Shown here piece by piece: positions 7,142 through 15,576 of a DNA stretch of 49,030 bases (position 1 is the stretch's first letter; each line of letters opens with the position of its first letter). Source of the stretch: an uncultured Corynebacterium sp. GTDB lineage: Bacteria; Actinomycetota; Actinomycetes; Mycobacteriales; Mycobacteriaceae. The position numbers and the translations under genes are program-made. The stretch is from assembly GCF_945649885.1 (NCBI RefSeq), contig NZ_CALZFS010000005.1, positions 1 through 49,030 of the forward strand, written 5' to 3'. The notes under the pieces are model-generated. The model did not search any database. It saw nothing but the letters and a program-made list of their open reading frames with translations, and was not told the origin of the DNA.

Positions 7142-8740
7142 TTAGCGGATTTCTCGCTCTCGGGCACCGATCAAACCGATGATGACACTGGTCAGTCCCA
7201 GGGCTGAGAATATCGCCAAGGCTCCGATATCCCCTCCAGAAGGGGTCAGGGTGTGGGACAGTGGCGAGAGATCGACCTGTTCCGGGGTGAGGGTGAGTAG
7301 TGGCCCCAGGATGGAGACCGTGCCAGCGAGAACTACCGGGAGCCAGGACAGCTGAATCAACCGCGGCGCCCATCCAGCGAGCAGTGTGGCGATGCCGATG
7401 AAAGCCAGAGCCTGGAGAATCAGAGACAGTCCTGCCGTCAGGATGAGCTTCTTTCCCTCCGCTACTTCCCCATCCTGAATCTGCAGTGCGAGGAGACCAC
7501 CGAGAATGGAGAGGATCGCACAGGCGAATCCGGTGAGGACTGCTGTTGTCACCGCACCCGCCAGGGGTCGGTGACGGGAAATTCCAGTGGCGCGGATGGT
7601 GTCGATCAACCGGCTTCTCTCCTGTCCGATATAGGACACCAAGGGTTGGGTCACCGCCACGGCGACCAACACAGCCACCATCTGAAAAACATAGATGATG
7701 AACTCGGACTGGATATCCTTCATGGGGAGCAGGTCCTGGATGATGTTGAGCGTGGCGTCGTCCTCTTCCAAGAGCGGGATCATGGAGTCGATCAGCGGCA
7801 GAATGCAGGCGATGATCACTCCACATGTCAGCGCCCAGGCGATGATCATCCCGCGGTGGGTCAAGAGATTCAGCGACACCAGACCCCGGATCTTCCGCGC
7901 TCCTCTCCCCCGCCCTTCCCGTGCCGGAATCAATGCGGAATGGACACTGCGGTAGGAATCCAGAACCACCGCCAGGATGAACAGACCGACGCAGATGAGT
8001 GCCGCCCAGCCGACCGCTCCCCAGTCATCATCGGTGAAGGGCATGATGTGCGCCCTCCACCCCAAGGGGGAAATCCAGTTGAGGATGCCCGAGAGCCCGG
8101 AGTCATAGGAATCGGCGAACACCCGGATGAGGAAGGATGCCGCGATAATGAGCAGACCCAACCGATTGAGATTGGTGGAACCACCGATCAGGGACTGCAG
8201 GATACTGGTCAGTCCGATGCACCCGATCATGGTGAGTGAGATCAGTGCCCCGAAGGTGAAGGCACCGTCGATGCTGATCTCTTCGGTGCTGAGATAGTGC
8301 AGTGCGAGGAGGATGAGCGCGAGACCCGCACCCACCAGGATCGCCACCAGAGTGGAGGCGAACAAAGCCGCGCGGAAGATAGTGGAACGTGGCAACCCCA
8401 GTGACTGGATGAGTTCACTCTCTCCACGGAGCTCCGCACCACGGTACATCGTGGTGAAGATGAGCACCGCCATGACCGAGCTGAGGATGCACGCCCATGC
8501 TCCGATCTCCCAGGCCGTGAATTGTCCGATGGTGCCGGGCGGCGGGAAGACGCCATACATTGCTTTGGTGCCCATGTTGTCGCGCATGCCAGCCACAAGC
8601 GGTTCGCGGCCCGCGAGAGTCGGATAATACTGGAGATAAGCCGGTGGCATGGCGGCGACAAACAGCCACAGTCCCAGACACCACCAGAGGATGGTCATCC
8701 GTGCGAGGCGGAGATTCAGGCGGATCAATTGGGCATTCAT
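7142..8740 (-). CDS. ABC-type exporter, double-length permease
   Basis: A 532-residue membrane protein with about twelve helices in two similar halves separated by a basic stretch (PAREGRGRGARKIRG). This is the arrangement of fused ABC-2 permeases of the tetronasin-resistance type (Rv1217c-like in mycobacteria). The start ATG 8740 overlaps the stop of the ATPase gene (ATGA), so the two are translationally coupled and form one exporter. Substrate unknown; relatives export antibiotics or lipids. Confidence 0.85.
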   Translation of the reverse strand: MNAQLIRLNLRLARMTILWWCLGLWLFVAAMPPAYLQYYPTLAGREPLVAGMRDNMGTKAMYGVFPPPGTIGQFTAWEIGAWACILSSVMAVLIFTTMYRGAELRGESELIQSLGLPRSTIFRAALFASTLVAILVGAGLALILLALHYLSTEEISIDGAFTFGALISLTMIGCIGLTSILQSLIGGSTNLNRLGLLIIAASFLIRVFADSYDSGLSGILNWISPLGWRAHIMPFTDDDWGAVGWAALICVGLFILAVVLDSYRSVHSALIPAREGRGRGARKIRGLVSLNLLTHRGMIIAWALTCGVIIACILPLIDSMIPLLEEDDATLNIIQDLLPMKDIQSEFIIYVFQMVAVLVAVAVTQPLVSYIGQERSRLIDTIRATGISRHRPLAGAVTTAVLTGFACAILSILGGLLALQIQDGEVAEGKKLILTAGLSLILQALAFIGIATLLAGWAPRLIQLSWLPVVLAGTVSILGPLLTLTPEQVDLSPLSHTLTPSGGDIGALAIFSALGLTSVIIGLIGAREREIR

Positions 8741-9630
8741 GATTCCTCCTCCCCGTAGTGCCGGAGGAAAATCTCCTCCAGTGAAGCCGGGGTGCTGATG
8801 ATGTTCTCTCCGCCAGCATCGATGATTGCCCGCAGTATGGAGGGCACCGTGGCGGCATCGGTGGTGAGACTCAGATGGCCCTCGTGGAACTCCACATCCG
8901 GATGATGCTCCAGCGAAGCGGGAAGTTCTGGAAGCATCGCACTGATCTTGTGGGCGGAGATCTGTTGGAGATAACCGACCTCATTCGACGCCACGGAACG
9001 CCCTTCCTTGATTACCGTCACGTGATCGCAGAGCGTTTCCACCTCACTGAGAATATGACTGCTGAGAAGAACTGAGCCACCGTTCTTCTGAAATTTGCGT
9101 ACTTCACGGACGAAGACATTCTCCATGAGAGGATCCAGACCGGAGGTCGGTTCATCCAGAATCAGTAGTTCCGACTCCGGGGTGAAAGCAGAAATCAATC
9201 CCACCTTCCTTCGGTTACCGGTGGAATACTCCCGGATTTTCTTATCAGGATCCAAGAGGAAAAGCTCAATCAATTCCTCTTCGCGCTTCCGGTTGACGGG
9301 AATTCCACGCAGGGACTCCAAGGCCCGGAAGACTTCCCGGCCGGTCAGATTCGGCCAGAGGGTGGCGTCTCCGGGGACATAGCCGACCTTCTTCAACACC
9401 TCTGGATGTTTGCGGGGATCCTCTCCCAGGACCCTGACTGTTCCCGATGTCGGGGTCAGAACTCCGATCAGCGCTCGGATGGTAGTGGATTTTCCGGCAC
9501 CATTGGGGCCGAGGAAGCCGTGAACACTCCTCTCCCCAACCGTGAGTGAGAGGTCATCTACTGCAGTGAAACTTCCGAATTTCTTGACCAGGTTCTGGAT
9601 CTGAATGACTGGAGGGCTCATGCTCCCCAT
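8737..9630 (-). CDS. ABC-type exporter, ATP-binding subunit
   Basis: About 297 residues. It contains Walker A GPNGAGKST, a Walker B region LLILDEPTSGLDP, and a switch His in LLSSHILSEV. The signature motif is degenerate (YSTGNRRKV), which is normal for this DrrA-like exporter class. A C-terminal region of about 80 residues follows the nucleotide-binding domain. The start is uncertain: ATG 9630 has AAAGAG ahead of it, an in-frame GTG at 9645 and ATG at 9621 are alternatives. It pairs with the downstream permease. Confidence 0.88.
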   Translation of the reverse strand: MGSMSPPVIQIQNLVKKFGSFTAVDDLSLTVGERSVHGFLGPNGAGKSTTIRALIGVLTPTSGTVRVLGEDPRKHPEVLKKVGYVPGDATLWPNLTGREVFRALESLRGIPVNRKREEELIELFLLDPDKKIREYSTGNRRKVGLISAFTPESELLILDEPTSGLDPLMENVFVREVRKFQKNGGSVLLSSHILSEVETLCDHVTVIKEGRSVASNEVGYLQQISAHKISAMLPELPASLEHHPDVEFHEGHLSLTTDAATVPSILRAIIDAGGENIISTPASLEEIFLRHYGEEES

Positions 9631-9645
9631 TATCGGCTCTTTCAC

Positions 9646-10279
9646 TACAGCGGGTGCGGGAGTCTGATTTCAGGGTGTCCGGAGTTCTCCAGAAGTCCTG
9701 AATTAGTCCGCCGGGAGGAGACGATAGTCTTCCCGGGAGGGCTGATATGAGGTGAAGGAGCAAGTGGGAATCTCGCTTGAGTCGGGTGCCGCGGAGTCTC
9801 TCATCGAAGGTCTCGAGGGTCCCTGGCCAACTCTCCGACAGACCTCGTGAGGGATTTGCAGAGGGGCTTGGTGGACTTCTCCTTGCTCCCCTCCCGAGAA
9901 TCATCTGGTGGGGTCACCGGGAATCCCACAATCACCGTTCCCTGCGAGAGTATCCGATGGGGGGGCTCTCTGAAAGCTAAGTGAGGGCCATCTGAAGATC
10001 ACACCCTAAGCTCCCCGGTGATGACCCCGGGCATCATCACGGGATTCGCGACTCCTCTGCTGGCCCCTCCTTAGAATTCTTGGAGGGCGCGCAGTCCTGG
10101 ATGCCAATCGTCTTCGGGTGGCACGGATTCGGCTTCCCCTCAAGCCAGTCCAATAGGGGTCGCGCAGTAGTCAGGCGTGGGTGCCACAAAGCAGTTTCTG
10201 GATACTGCAACCACTCCCCTACCCCACCGGATGATCCGCAGGATATTTTTAAGCCTCCGCCCCTCATCCTCAGGTATGG
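9646..10279. other. Gene-free region between the ABC exporter and the trp operon
   Basis: About 630 bases with no convincing gene. Short open frames on both strands (such as 10037-10267 minus) lack ribosome sites, recognisable motifs and corynebacterial codon pattern. No tRNA or strong promoter was seen. It may hold the ABC operon promoter near its left end and otherwise looks like decayed sequence or a spacer. Confidence 0.4.
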
Positions 10280-10316
10280 AAAAACCGGCGATGTTTCACG
10301 TGAAACATCGCCGGTT
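10280..10316 (-). terminator. trp operon terminator containing parS
   Basis: A perfect 34-bp palindrome (10283-10316) with outer arms AACCGGCG / CGCCGGTT around parS, followed on the minus strand by a five-T run. It lies 38 bases past the trpA stop. Confidence 0.85.
10292..10307. promoter_or_regulatory. parS site 4
   Basis: Perfect TGTTTCACGTGAAACA at the centre of the trp operon terminator. Confidence 0.92.
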
Positions 10317-10353
10317 CATTCCCCCGATCCAGACTGCCACGGAGAGTGGAAAA

Positions 10354-11193
10354 CTACTTCTTGGTGGCAGCCTTCATGGCGGAAACGAACTCAGTGAGTT
10401 CCTTCTTCAGCCCAGCAAGATCCTTGATGGTGGATGGATTTGGGTGCTCGCCCTCGCAGTGAGAGGCGATGATCTTGGTGATCGCGGAACCCGTGATCGC
10501 CCCGGAGGCACCCGCGGCAATGGCATCAGCCACGTGCTGCGGGGAGGAGATGCCGAAGCCCAGGAGGATCGGGGCGCCACCAAAACGCTTGATGTTATTA
10601 ACCACATCTTCCAGGCCCGCGGTGCTGGATTCGCGCTCCGTGCCGGTGACACCGTCGCGGGAGATGGCGTAGATATAGCCCTTGGATGCGGCACTGACAC
10701 CCTCCAGGGTGGTCTCCGAAGCCTGTGCCGGAGCGATGAAGATCGGGTCCACACCGGCCTTCTCAGCGGCCTCAATGAAGGGTCCGCCTTCGCGTACCGG
10801 AACATCCGGGATCAGAACGGAGTCTGCACCGGCGGCGGCGAACTCTGCATAGAAGCTGTCCAGTCCCCGGGTGAAAGGCACGTTGCCGTAGATGAGCATG
10901 CCGATCGGGATTTCCGGGTAGGCCTCGCGGATACGGGCGATCAGCTCCAGACAGGAGTTGACGGTGGAGCCACCGTCGAGGGCACGCAGGTGGGACTCTG
11001 CCACGGTGGGGCCATCGGCTACCGGATCGGAGAAGGGCACGCCGAGTTCGAGGGCGTCAGCGCCGGCGTCGATGGCGGTGGCGATGATCTCGTAGGAGGC
11101 GTCCGGGTTGGGATCGTTGAGCATGATGAAGGGAACGAAGGCGCCCTCCCCTGCCTGATCGAGACGCTCAAAGAGGTTGGTATAACGGCTCAT
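10354..11193 (-). CDS. trpA: Tryptophan synthase alpha chain
   Basis: A 279-residue TIM-barrel lyase that releases indole from indole-3-glycerol phosphate and passes it to TrpB. Visible landmarks are FVPFIMLNDPNPD (the catalytic-Glu region of other TrpAs reads similarly but was not assigned here), DALELGVPFSDPVADGP with the catalytic-type Asp, the loop IPDVPVREGG and GFGISSPQHV. The start ATG shares one base with the trpB stop (TAATG), the usual coupling for the two subunits. Last gene of the operon. Confidence 0.95.
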   Translation of the reverse strand: MSRYTNLFERLDQAGEGAFVPFIMLNDPNPDASYEIIATAIDAGADALELGVPFSDPVADGPTVAESHLRALDGGSTVNSCLELIARIREAYPEIPIGMLIYGNVPFTRGLDSFYAEFAAAGADSVLIPDVPVREGGPFIEAAEKAGVDPIFIAPAQASETTLEGVSAASKGYIYAISRDGVTGTERESSTAGLEDVVNNIKRFGGAPILLGFGISSPQHVADAIAAGASGAITGSAITKIIASHCEGEHPNPSTIKDLAGLKKELTEFVSAMKAATKK

Positions 11194-12449
11194 TATCGGT
11201 TCTCCTCCTTGAGGACTAGTTCTGGGTTCTCTTCCAGGGTGCGACGGATGTGGTCAACATCCTTGTCGCCACGGCCAGACAGGGAGACCAGGATGGTGAT
11301 CTCCTTACCTTCCTCCTCGGCGAGCTTGGCGCGCTTGATGGCGTAAGCGAAGGCATGTGAAGACTCCAGGGCCGGGATGATGCCCTCGAAGCGAGCCAGG
11401 TACTGGAAAGCCTCGAGTGCCTCCGCATCAGTGATGCCCACATAGGTCGCGCGACCGGAGGCGTGGAGGTATGCGTGCTGCGGGCCAACGCCTGGGTAGT
11501 CCAGGCCGGCGGAGATGGAATAGGACTCTTCCACCTGTCCGTCGGAACTGCGCATCAGATAGGAGCGGGTGCCGTGCAGGATGCCGATCTGGCCATTGGT
11601 GATGGTGGCTCCGTGCTTGCCGGAGTCCAGTCCCTCACCGGCGGGCTCAGCGCCGATGAGCTCTACGCCCTCTTCATCGATGAAGTCGGCGAACATACCG
11701 ATGGCGTTGGAGCCGCCACCAACACAGGCGACCACAACATCGGGCATCTTGCCGGTGCGCTCGAGCATCTGAGCCTTGGCCTCTTCGGAGATCACCTTGT
11801 GGAATTCACGCACGATCGTTGGGAATGGGTGCGGTCCGGCGGCGGTGCCCAGGAGGTAGTGGGAATCGTGGAAGGTGGCGGTCCAGTCACGCAGTGCTTC
11901 ATTCACGGCGTCCTTGAGGGTGCCGGAACCGGACTCAACAGGGATGACCTTCGCGCCATGCAGCTGCATGCGGTAGACGTTGGGTTGCTGACGGGCGACG
12001 TCCTTGGCGCCCATGTAAACCACGCACTCCAGTCCCAGCAGGGAGCAGGCAAGTGCGGTGGCGGTGCCGTGCTGTCCGGCACCGGTCTCAGCGATGATGC
12101 GCTTCTTGCCCATCCGCTTGGCCAGCAGTGCCTGACCGATCACCTGGTTGGTCTTGTGGGCACCACCGTGGACCAGATCCTCACGCTTGAGGAAGATGCG
12201 GGCATAACCCTTGCCCTGTCCAGCCAGTGGCAGGTTGGAGCATTCAGTCAGTGGGGTGGGGCGGCCGAGATAGTCGCGGAAATAGGTGGCCAGCTCCTCA
12301 CGGAACTCTGCGCTGTTGGTGGCATCGACGAATGCCTTCTCCAACTGGTCCAGTGCGGGTAGGAGAGACTCGGCGACGAACTGTCCACCGAACTCACCGA
12401 AGTAGGCGGGTAGCAGTGTGCTGCCGCCGAGGTTGTGATTGTTAGTCAT
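11193..12449 (-). CDS. trpB: Tryptophan synthase beta chain
   Basis: A 418-residue PLP enzyme that joins indole and serine. Landmarks are [20 protein letters not shown] at the N-terminus, GGAHKTNQ (the PLP lysine), [42 protein letters not shown] and LSGRGDKD. The frame stays open upstream, but ATG 12449 with AAAGG ahead of it gives the N-terminus I remember for C. glutamicum TrpB. It follows trpCF by 16 bases and overlaps trpA by one base. This is the operon copy; compare the altered paralogue at 2393-3703. Confidence 0.95.
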   Translation of the reverse strand: MTNNHNLGGSTLLPAYFGEFGGQFVAESLLPALDQLEKAFVDATNSAEFREELATYFRDYLGRPTPLTECSNLPLAGQGKGYARIFLKREDLVHGGAHKTNQVIGQALLAKRMGKKRIIAETGAGQHGTATALACSLLGLECVVYMGAKDVARQQPNVYRMQLHGAKVIPVESGSGTLKDAVNEALRDWTATFHDSHYLLGTAAGPHPFPTIVREFHKVISEEAKAQMLERTGKMPDVVVACVGGGSNAIGMFADFIDEEGVELIGAEPAGEGLDSGKHGATITNGQIGILHGTRSYLMRSSDGQVEESYSISAGLDYPGVGPQHAYLHASGRATYVGITDAEALEAFQYLARFEGIIPALESSHAFAYAIKRAKLAEEEGKEITILVSLSGRGDKDVDHIRRTLEENPELVLKEENR

Positions 12450-12465
12450 GAGATTCTTTATACCT

Positions 12466-13884
12466 TTAGTAGTGGAAGGTTCGGATGGTGGAGAAGATCT
12501 TGAGGATGGCACCGGCGTCCTTCTTGCCTGCCCACTCCCCTGCCTCAGCGGAGTATTCCACGCCGGAGTTGATGTCCAGTCCGCCGCAGCCGACGGCGAG
12601 TGCCTCTGCTGCATTTGCCGGGGAGATGCCGCCAGCCAGGAGTGCGGAGGAACGAACCTCTGCAGGAATGGTGGACCAGTCGAAGGACTCGCCACTGCCG
12701 CCCTGGTGGGCATCCAGCACGAGACGGTCAACCTTGTCCGCCAGGGCGAGGGCGATATCGGCTCCGCCCTCAGAGGTCATGGAGACGGCACGCCACACCT
12801 CAACCTCGGGGCCAACCTCAGCGCGGACGGACTCAACCAGAGCGAGTTCCGCCGCAATGGAGTCCTGCAGTGGGGCGTGGATCTGGACGGCATAGATGCC
12901 CTCCTGAAGTAGTTCCGCGTAGCCGGAGGTACGGCGGCTGACCGCTACATAACGCAGATCCGGCTCTGCGGCGATGATGGATGCGGATGTTTCACGTGAA
13001 ACATTTCGCGGGGAGGCCTCCTCGAAGATGAGTCCACCATAGAGGGCGCCTGCTGCCCGTGCGGTCTGGGCCGCCGTGGCGGAAGTCAATCCGCAGACCT
13101 TATTGGTGCCGTAGACAAGCTCGCGTGCCGCGAACTCCACATCGGGCTGACCGGTCAACTGGGAACCCACCAGGAAACCATGGGAGTGCCCACCGAGCTG
13201 GCGAACGGTCTCATTGTCACGCACACCGGACTCAGAGATCAGCACTGCATCGGCCGGGATCAGCTTGGCCAGACGGCCTGAGCGATCCAGATCAATGGAC
13301 AGGTCGTGGAGGTTGCGGTGGTTCACACCGAAGATCTTCGCGCCCAGCTTGATGGCACGCTCGACCTCTTCCTCGTCGATGACTTCGGTGAGCACGTCGA
13401 GACCGAAGCGCTCTGCCTCTGCCGCAAGCTCCGCGTAGGCGGCGTCGTCAAGTACGGACAGCATCAGCAGGATGGCGTCGGCACCGAAGTAACGGGCGGC
13501 CTGCACCTGGACCTTGTCGATGACAAAATCCTTGCACAGCACCGGCAGGTGCGAGGAGGCAGCCACGGTGGCCAGGTGGTCATAGTCGCCGCCGAAGCGG
13601 TCCGGCTCGCAGAGCACGGAGATGCCGCTGGCAAAACGTGAGTAGATGCGTGCGATATCGCCCGGCTGATAATGCTCACGGATCATGCCCAAGGAGGGAG
13701 ATGCGGACTTGCACTCCATGATGAAGCGGGCCCCTCCCCTGCCCTGGTTCAGGGAGTCATAGAGCGAACGGGTGGACTTGGGCAGAGCGTCCACATCGAC
13801 GTGGGCGATACGTGCCCGGATCTCCTCGAGATGGCCGCGACGGCCTTCGACGATGCTTTCTAAAACAGTGGGAAGTTTAGCCAC
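12466..13884 (-). CDS. trpCF: Bifunctional indole-3-glycerol phosphate synthase / phosphoribosylanthranilate isomerase
   Basis: A 472-residue fusion of two barrels. The TrpC half (about 1-255) shows [15 protein letters not shown], the VLCKDFVID segment and [13 protein letters not shown]. The TrpF half (about 270-472) shows [30 protein letters not shown] DAHQGGSGE and [14 protein letters not shown]. The order TrpC then TrpF in one chain is as in C. glutamicum and E. coli. The start is probably GTG 13884, preceded by AGGAGA, giving [15 protein letters not shown] and an 8-base overlap with trpD. The linker codons for VSRET carry a parS site. Confidence 0.95.
   Translation of the reverse strand: MAKLPTVLESIVEGRRGHLEEIRARIAHVDVDALPKSTRSLYDSLNQGRGGARFIMECKSASPSLGMIREHYQPGDIARIYSRFASGISVLCEPDRFGGDYDHLATVAASSHLPVLCKDFVIDKVQVQAARYFGADAILLMLSVLDDAAYAELAAEAERFGLDVLTEVIDEEEVERAIKLGAKIFGVNHRNLHDLSIDLDRSGRLAKLIPADAVLISESGVRDNETVRQLGGHSHGFLVGSQLTGQPDVEFAARELVYGTNKVCGLTSATAAQTARAAGALYGGLIFEEASPRNVSRETSASIIAAEPDLRYVAVSRRTSGYAELLQEGIYAVQIHAPLQDSIAAELALVESVRAEVGPEVEVWRAVSMTSEGGADIALALADKVDRLVLDAHQGGSGESFDWSTIPAEVRSSALLAGGISPANAAEALAVGCGGLDINSGVEYSAEAGEWAGKKDAGAILKIFSTIRTFHY
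12988..13003. promoter_or_regulatory. parS site 5, inside the trpCF coding sequence
   Basis: Perfect TGTTTCACGTGAAACA that encodes part of NVSRETS near residue 294 of TrpCF, in the TrpC-TrpF junction. As I recall, C. glutamicum TrpCF also reads NVSRET here, so the site seems to be conserved within the gene. Confidence 0.92.
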
Positions 13885-14905
13885 GGTAATCAATCTCCTC
13901 ATGCTTGTTCAACCAGTCAGCAACGGTGCCGTCTTCCAGAAGCTGCAGGGCCAGCTCGGTGCCTTCACGGAGGGAGTCCACCCGTGAGTTCAGGTAGAAC
14001 ATCGCACCGGCGTTCACCGCCAAGGCATTGCGATGGGCAACCGGACCTGAGCCGTCGAAGATGGCGCGCATGTGTGCGGCGTTCTCCACCCCATCGCCAC
14101 CAACGAGATCCTTCAACTCACACTGTGCAACACCGAGTTCCTCCGGGGTGATCTCATAGGAGATGATCTCGCCATCTTCCTTCAGCTCCCACACCTGGGT
14201 GGTGCCATGGGCTGCGATCTCATCGGTACCGGCGCCATGGACAACCAGCGCACGGCTGCGGCCGAGTTCGCGGAAGACCTCAGCGATCATTTGACCCTGG
14301 GCCGGGTTGGCCACGCCCATGATCTGGAACTCCGGGCGGACCGGGGACAGCAGTGGTCCCAGGACATTGAACAGGGTCGGGATCTTCAGCGCCTTGCGTA
14401 CCGGCTGCGCGTGGGCGATCGCCGGGTTGTAGGCAGGGGCGAAGAGGAAGGTGAAGTTGGAAGCCTCGAACCAACGCTGGGCGCGTTCGGGGTCCAGGTC
14501 CAGAGGAATATTCAGTGCTTCCAACACGTCTGCGGAACCGGACTTGGAGGACACGGAACGGTTGCCGTGTTTGACCACCTTGAGGCCACCGGCGGCAGCG
14601 ATCAGGGACGCGCCGGTGGTGATGTTGATGGTGTTGGCACCGTCGCCACCGGTACCGGCGGTATCCAGCACACCCTTGCCGGAGACCGGGAAGGGACGAC
14701 CGGCGTTGAGGAAGGCCTTGGCGGCACCGGCGATGTCGGAGAAGGTCTCCCCGCGGGTGCGGATGGTGGCCAGCAGCGCTGCGATGTGGACGTCATCGTA
14801 TTCACCGATGGTCATCGGGGTGAATACCTCCACCGCTTCTTCCACGGTGGGAGCCTTGTTGTCCAGATACCTGTTCAATACAGCCAGGGTTTCATCAGAA
14901 GTCAT
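13877..14905 (-). CDS. trpD: Anthranilate phosphoribosyltransferase
   Basis: A 342-residue enzyme that joins anthranilate to PRPP. Landmarks are the PRPP-binding GTGGDGANTINITT (the family has G-TGGD and N-x-ST), KHGNRSVSSKSGSADVLEALN, the FLFAP segment and GPLLSPVRPE. The start ATG 14905 is 35 bases after the trpG stop; the gene overlaps trpCF by 8 bases. Unlike E. coli, TrpG is separate and not fused here. Confidence 0.95.
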   Translation of the reverse strand: MTSDETLAVLNRYLDNKAPTVEEAVEVFTPMTIGEYDDVHIAALLATIRTRGETFSDIAGAAKAFLNAGRPFPVSGKGVLDTAGTGGDGANTINITTGASLIAAAGGLKVVKHGNRSVSSKSGSADVLEALNIPLDLDPERAQRWFEASNFTFLFAPAYNPAIAHAQPVRKALKIPTLFNVLGPLLSPVRPEFQIMGVANPAQGQMIAEVFRELGRSRALVVHGAGTDEIAAHGTTQVWELKEDGEIISYEITPEELGVAQCELKDLVGGDGVENAAHMRAIFDGSGPVAHRNALAVNAGAMFYLNSRVDSLREGTELALQLLEDGTVADWLNKHEEIDYRG

Positions 14906-14940
14906 ATGAGAAAAATCCTTTAATAGTTTCTAACGGTTTT

Positions 14941-15576
14941 CTAGTTAGCTGGAGTGGACAGCAGCTTCTCCACGCAGCGGCTTAGGATGATTGGGCCGGT
15001 GGGGCTCAGCACTGATTCCGGGTGGAACTGCAGACCGATCGCCATCTCATCGGTGGTCTCCGCGGCCATGACCACGTCACCGATCTCAGAGGAGCAGGTG
15101 CCTAAGGAGATGATCCCCTTCGGTGCCTCAACACAGCCCAGTGAGTGATAGCGGCCGATCGGGACCAGGCGGCCGGGGAGATCGGGGCGGTCTGGTTCCA
15201 CGTCGGTGGCCAGCCCGGTGAAGACGTTGTGGGTGACACCGGCGTTGGTCAGCGTCATGTTGTCGGTGGTGCCGTGTACCGGGCCGCAGGGCTGCACCTC
15301 TCCCCCATGGTGTTCGATCAGTGCCTGGAAACCGAGGCAGATGCCGAGCATCGGGATGGTGCCCAGGGCGCGGTCGATCAGTGTCATCATGTTTCCGGAG
15401 GTTGCTGGATATCCGGGGCCGGGTGACAGGCAGATCAGGTCTGGTTCGGCGGCCAGGATGGTGTCCACCTCAACGGTGTTGCGGAAGACGGTGCAGCGGT
15501 AACCCGCGACGGCGAAGGCATCGACAAGGTTGTACACGAAGGAATCGTGATTATCGATGAGAACAACGTGGGTCAT
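14941..15576 (-). CDS. trpG: Anthranilate synthase glutamine amidotransferase subunit
   Basis: A 211-residue class I glutamine amidotransferase that supplies ammonia to TrpE. It begins VVLIDNHDSFVYNLVD and contains LSPGPGYP, the nucleophile motif GICLGFQAL with the catalytic Cys, and the C-terminal His/Glu motif LQFHPESVLSP. The start ATG shares one base with the trpE stop (TAATG), coupling the two subunits. Confidence 0.95.
   Translation of the reverse strand: MTHVVLIDNHDSFVYNLVDAFAVAGYRCTVFRNTVEVDTILAAEPDLICLSPGPGYPATSGNMMTLIDRALGTIPMLGICLGFQALIEHHGGEVQPCGPVHGTTDNMTLTNAGVTHNVFTGLATDVEPDRPDLPGRLVPIGRYHSLGCVEAPKGIISLGTCSSEIGDVVMAAETTDEMAIGLQFHPESVLSPTGPIILSRCVEKLLSTPAN

Noticed and set aside
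6693..7826. 377-codon minus frame crossing the ABC exporter permease and Rieske genes
   Set aside because: It runs through two good genes in another frame and contains no motif.
10037..10267. Possible small protein on the minus strand
   Set aside because: No ribosome site, no motif and poor codon pattern; spacer is the simpler reading.
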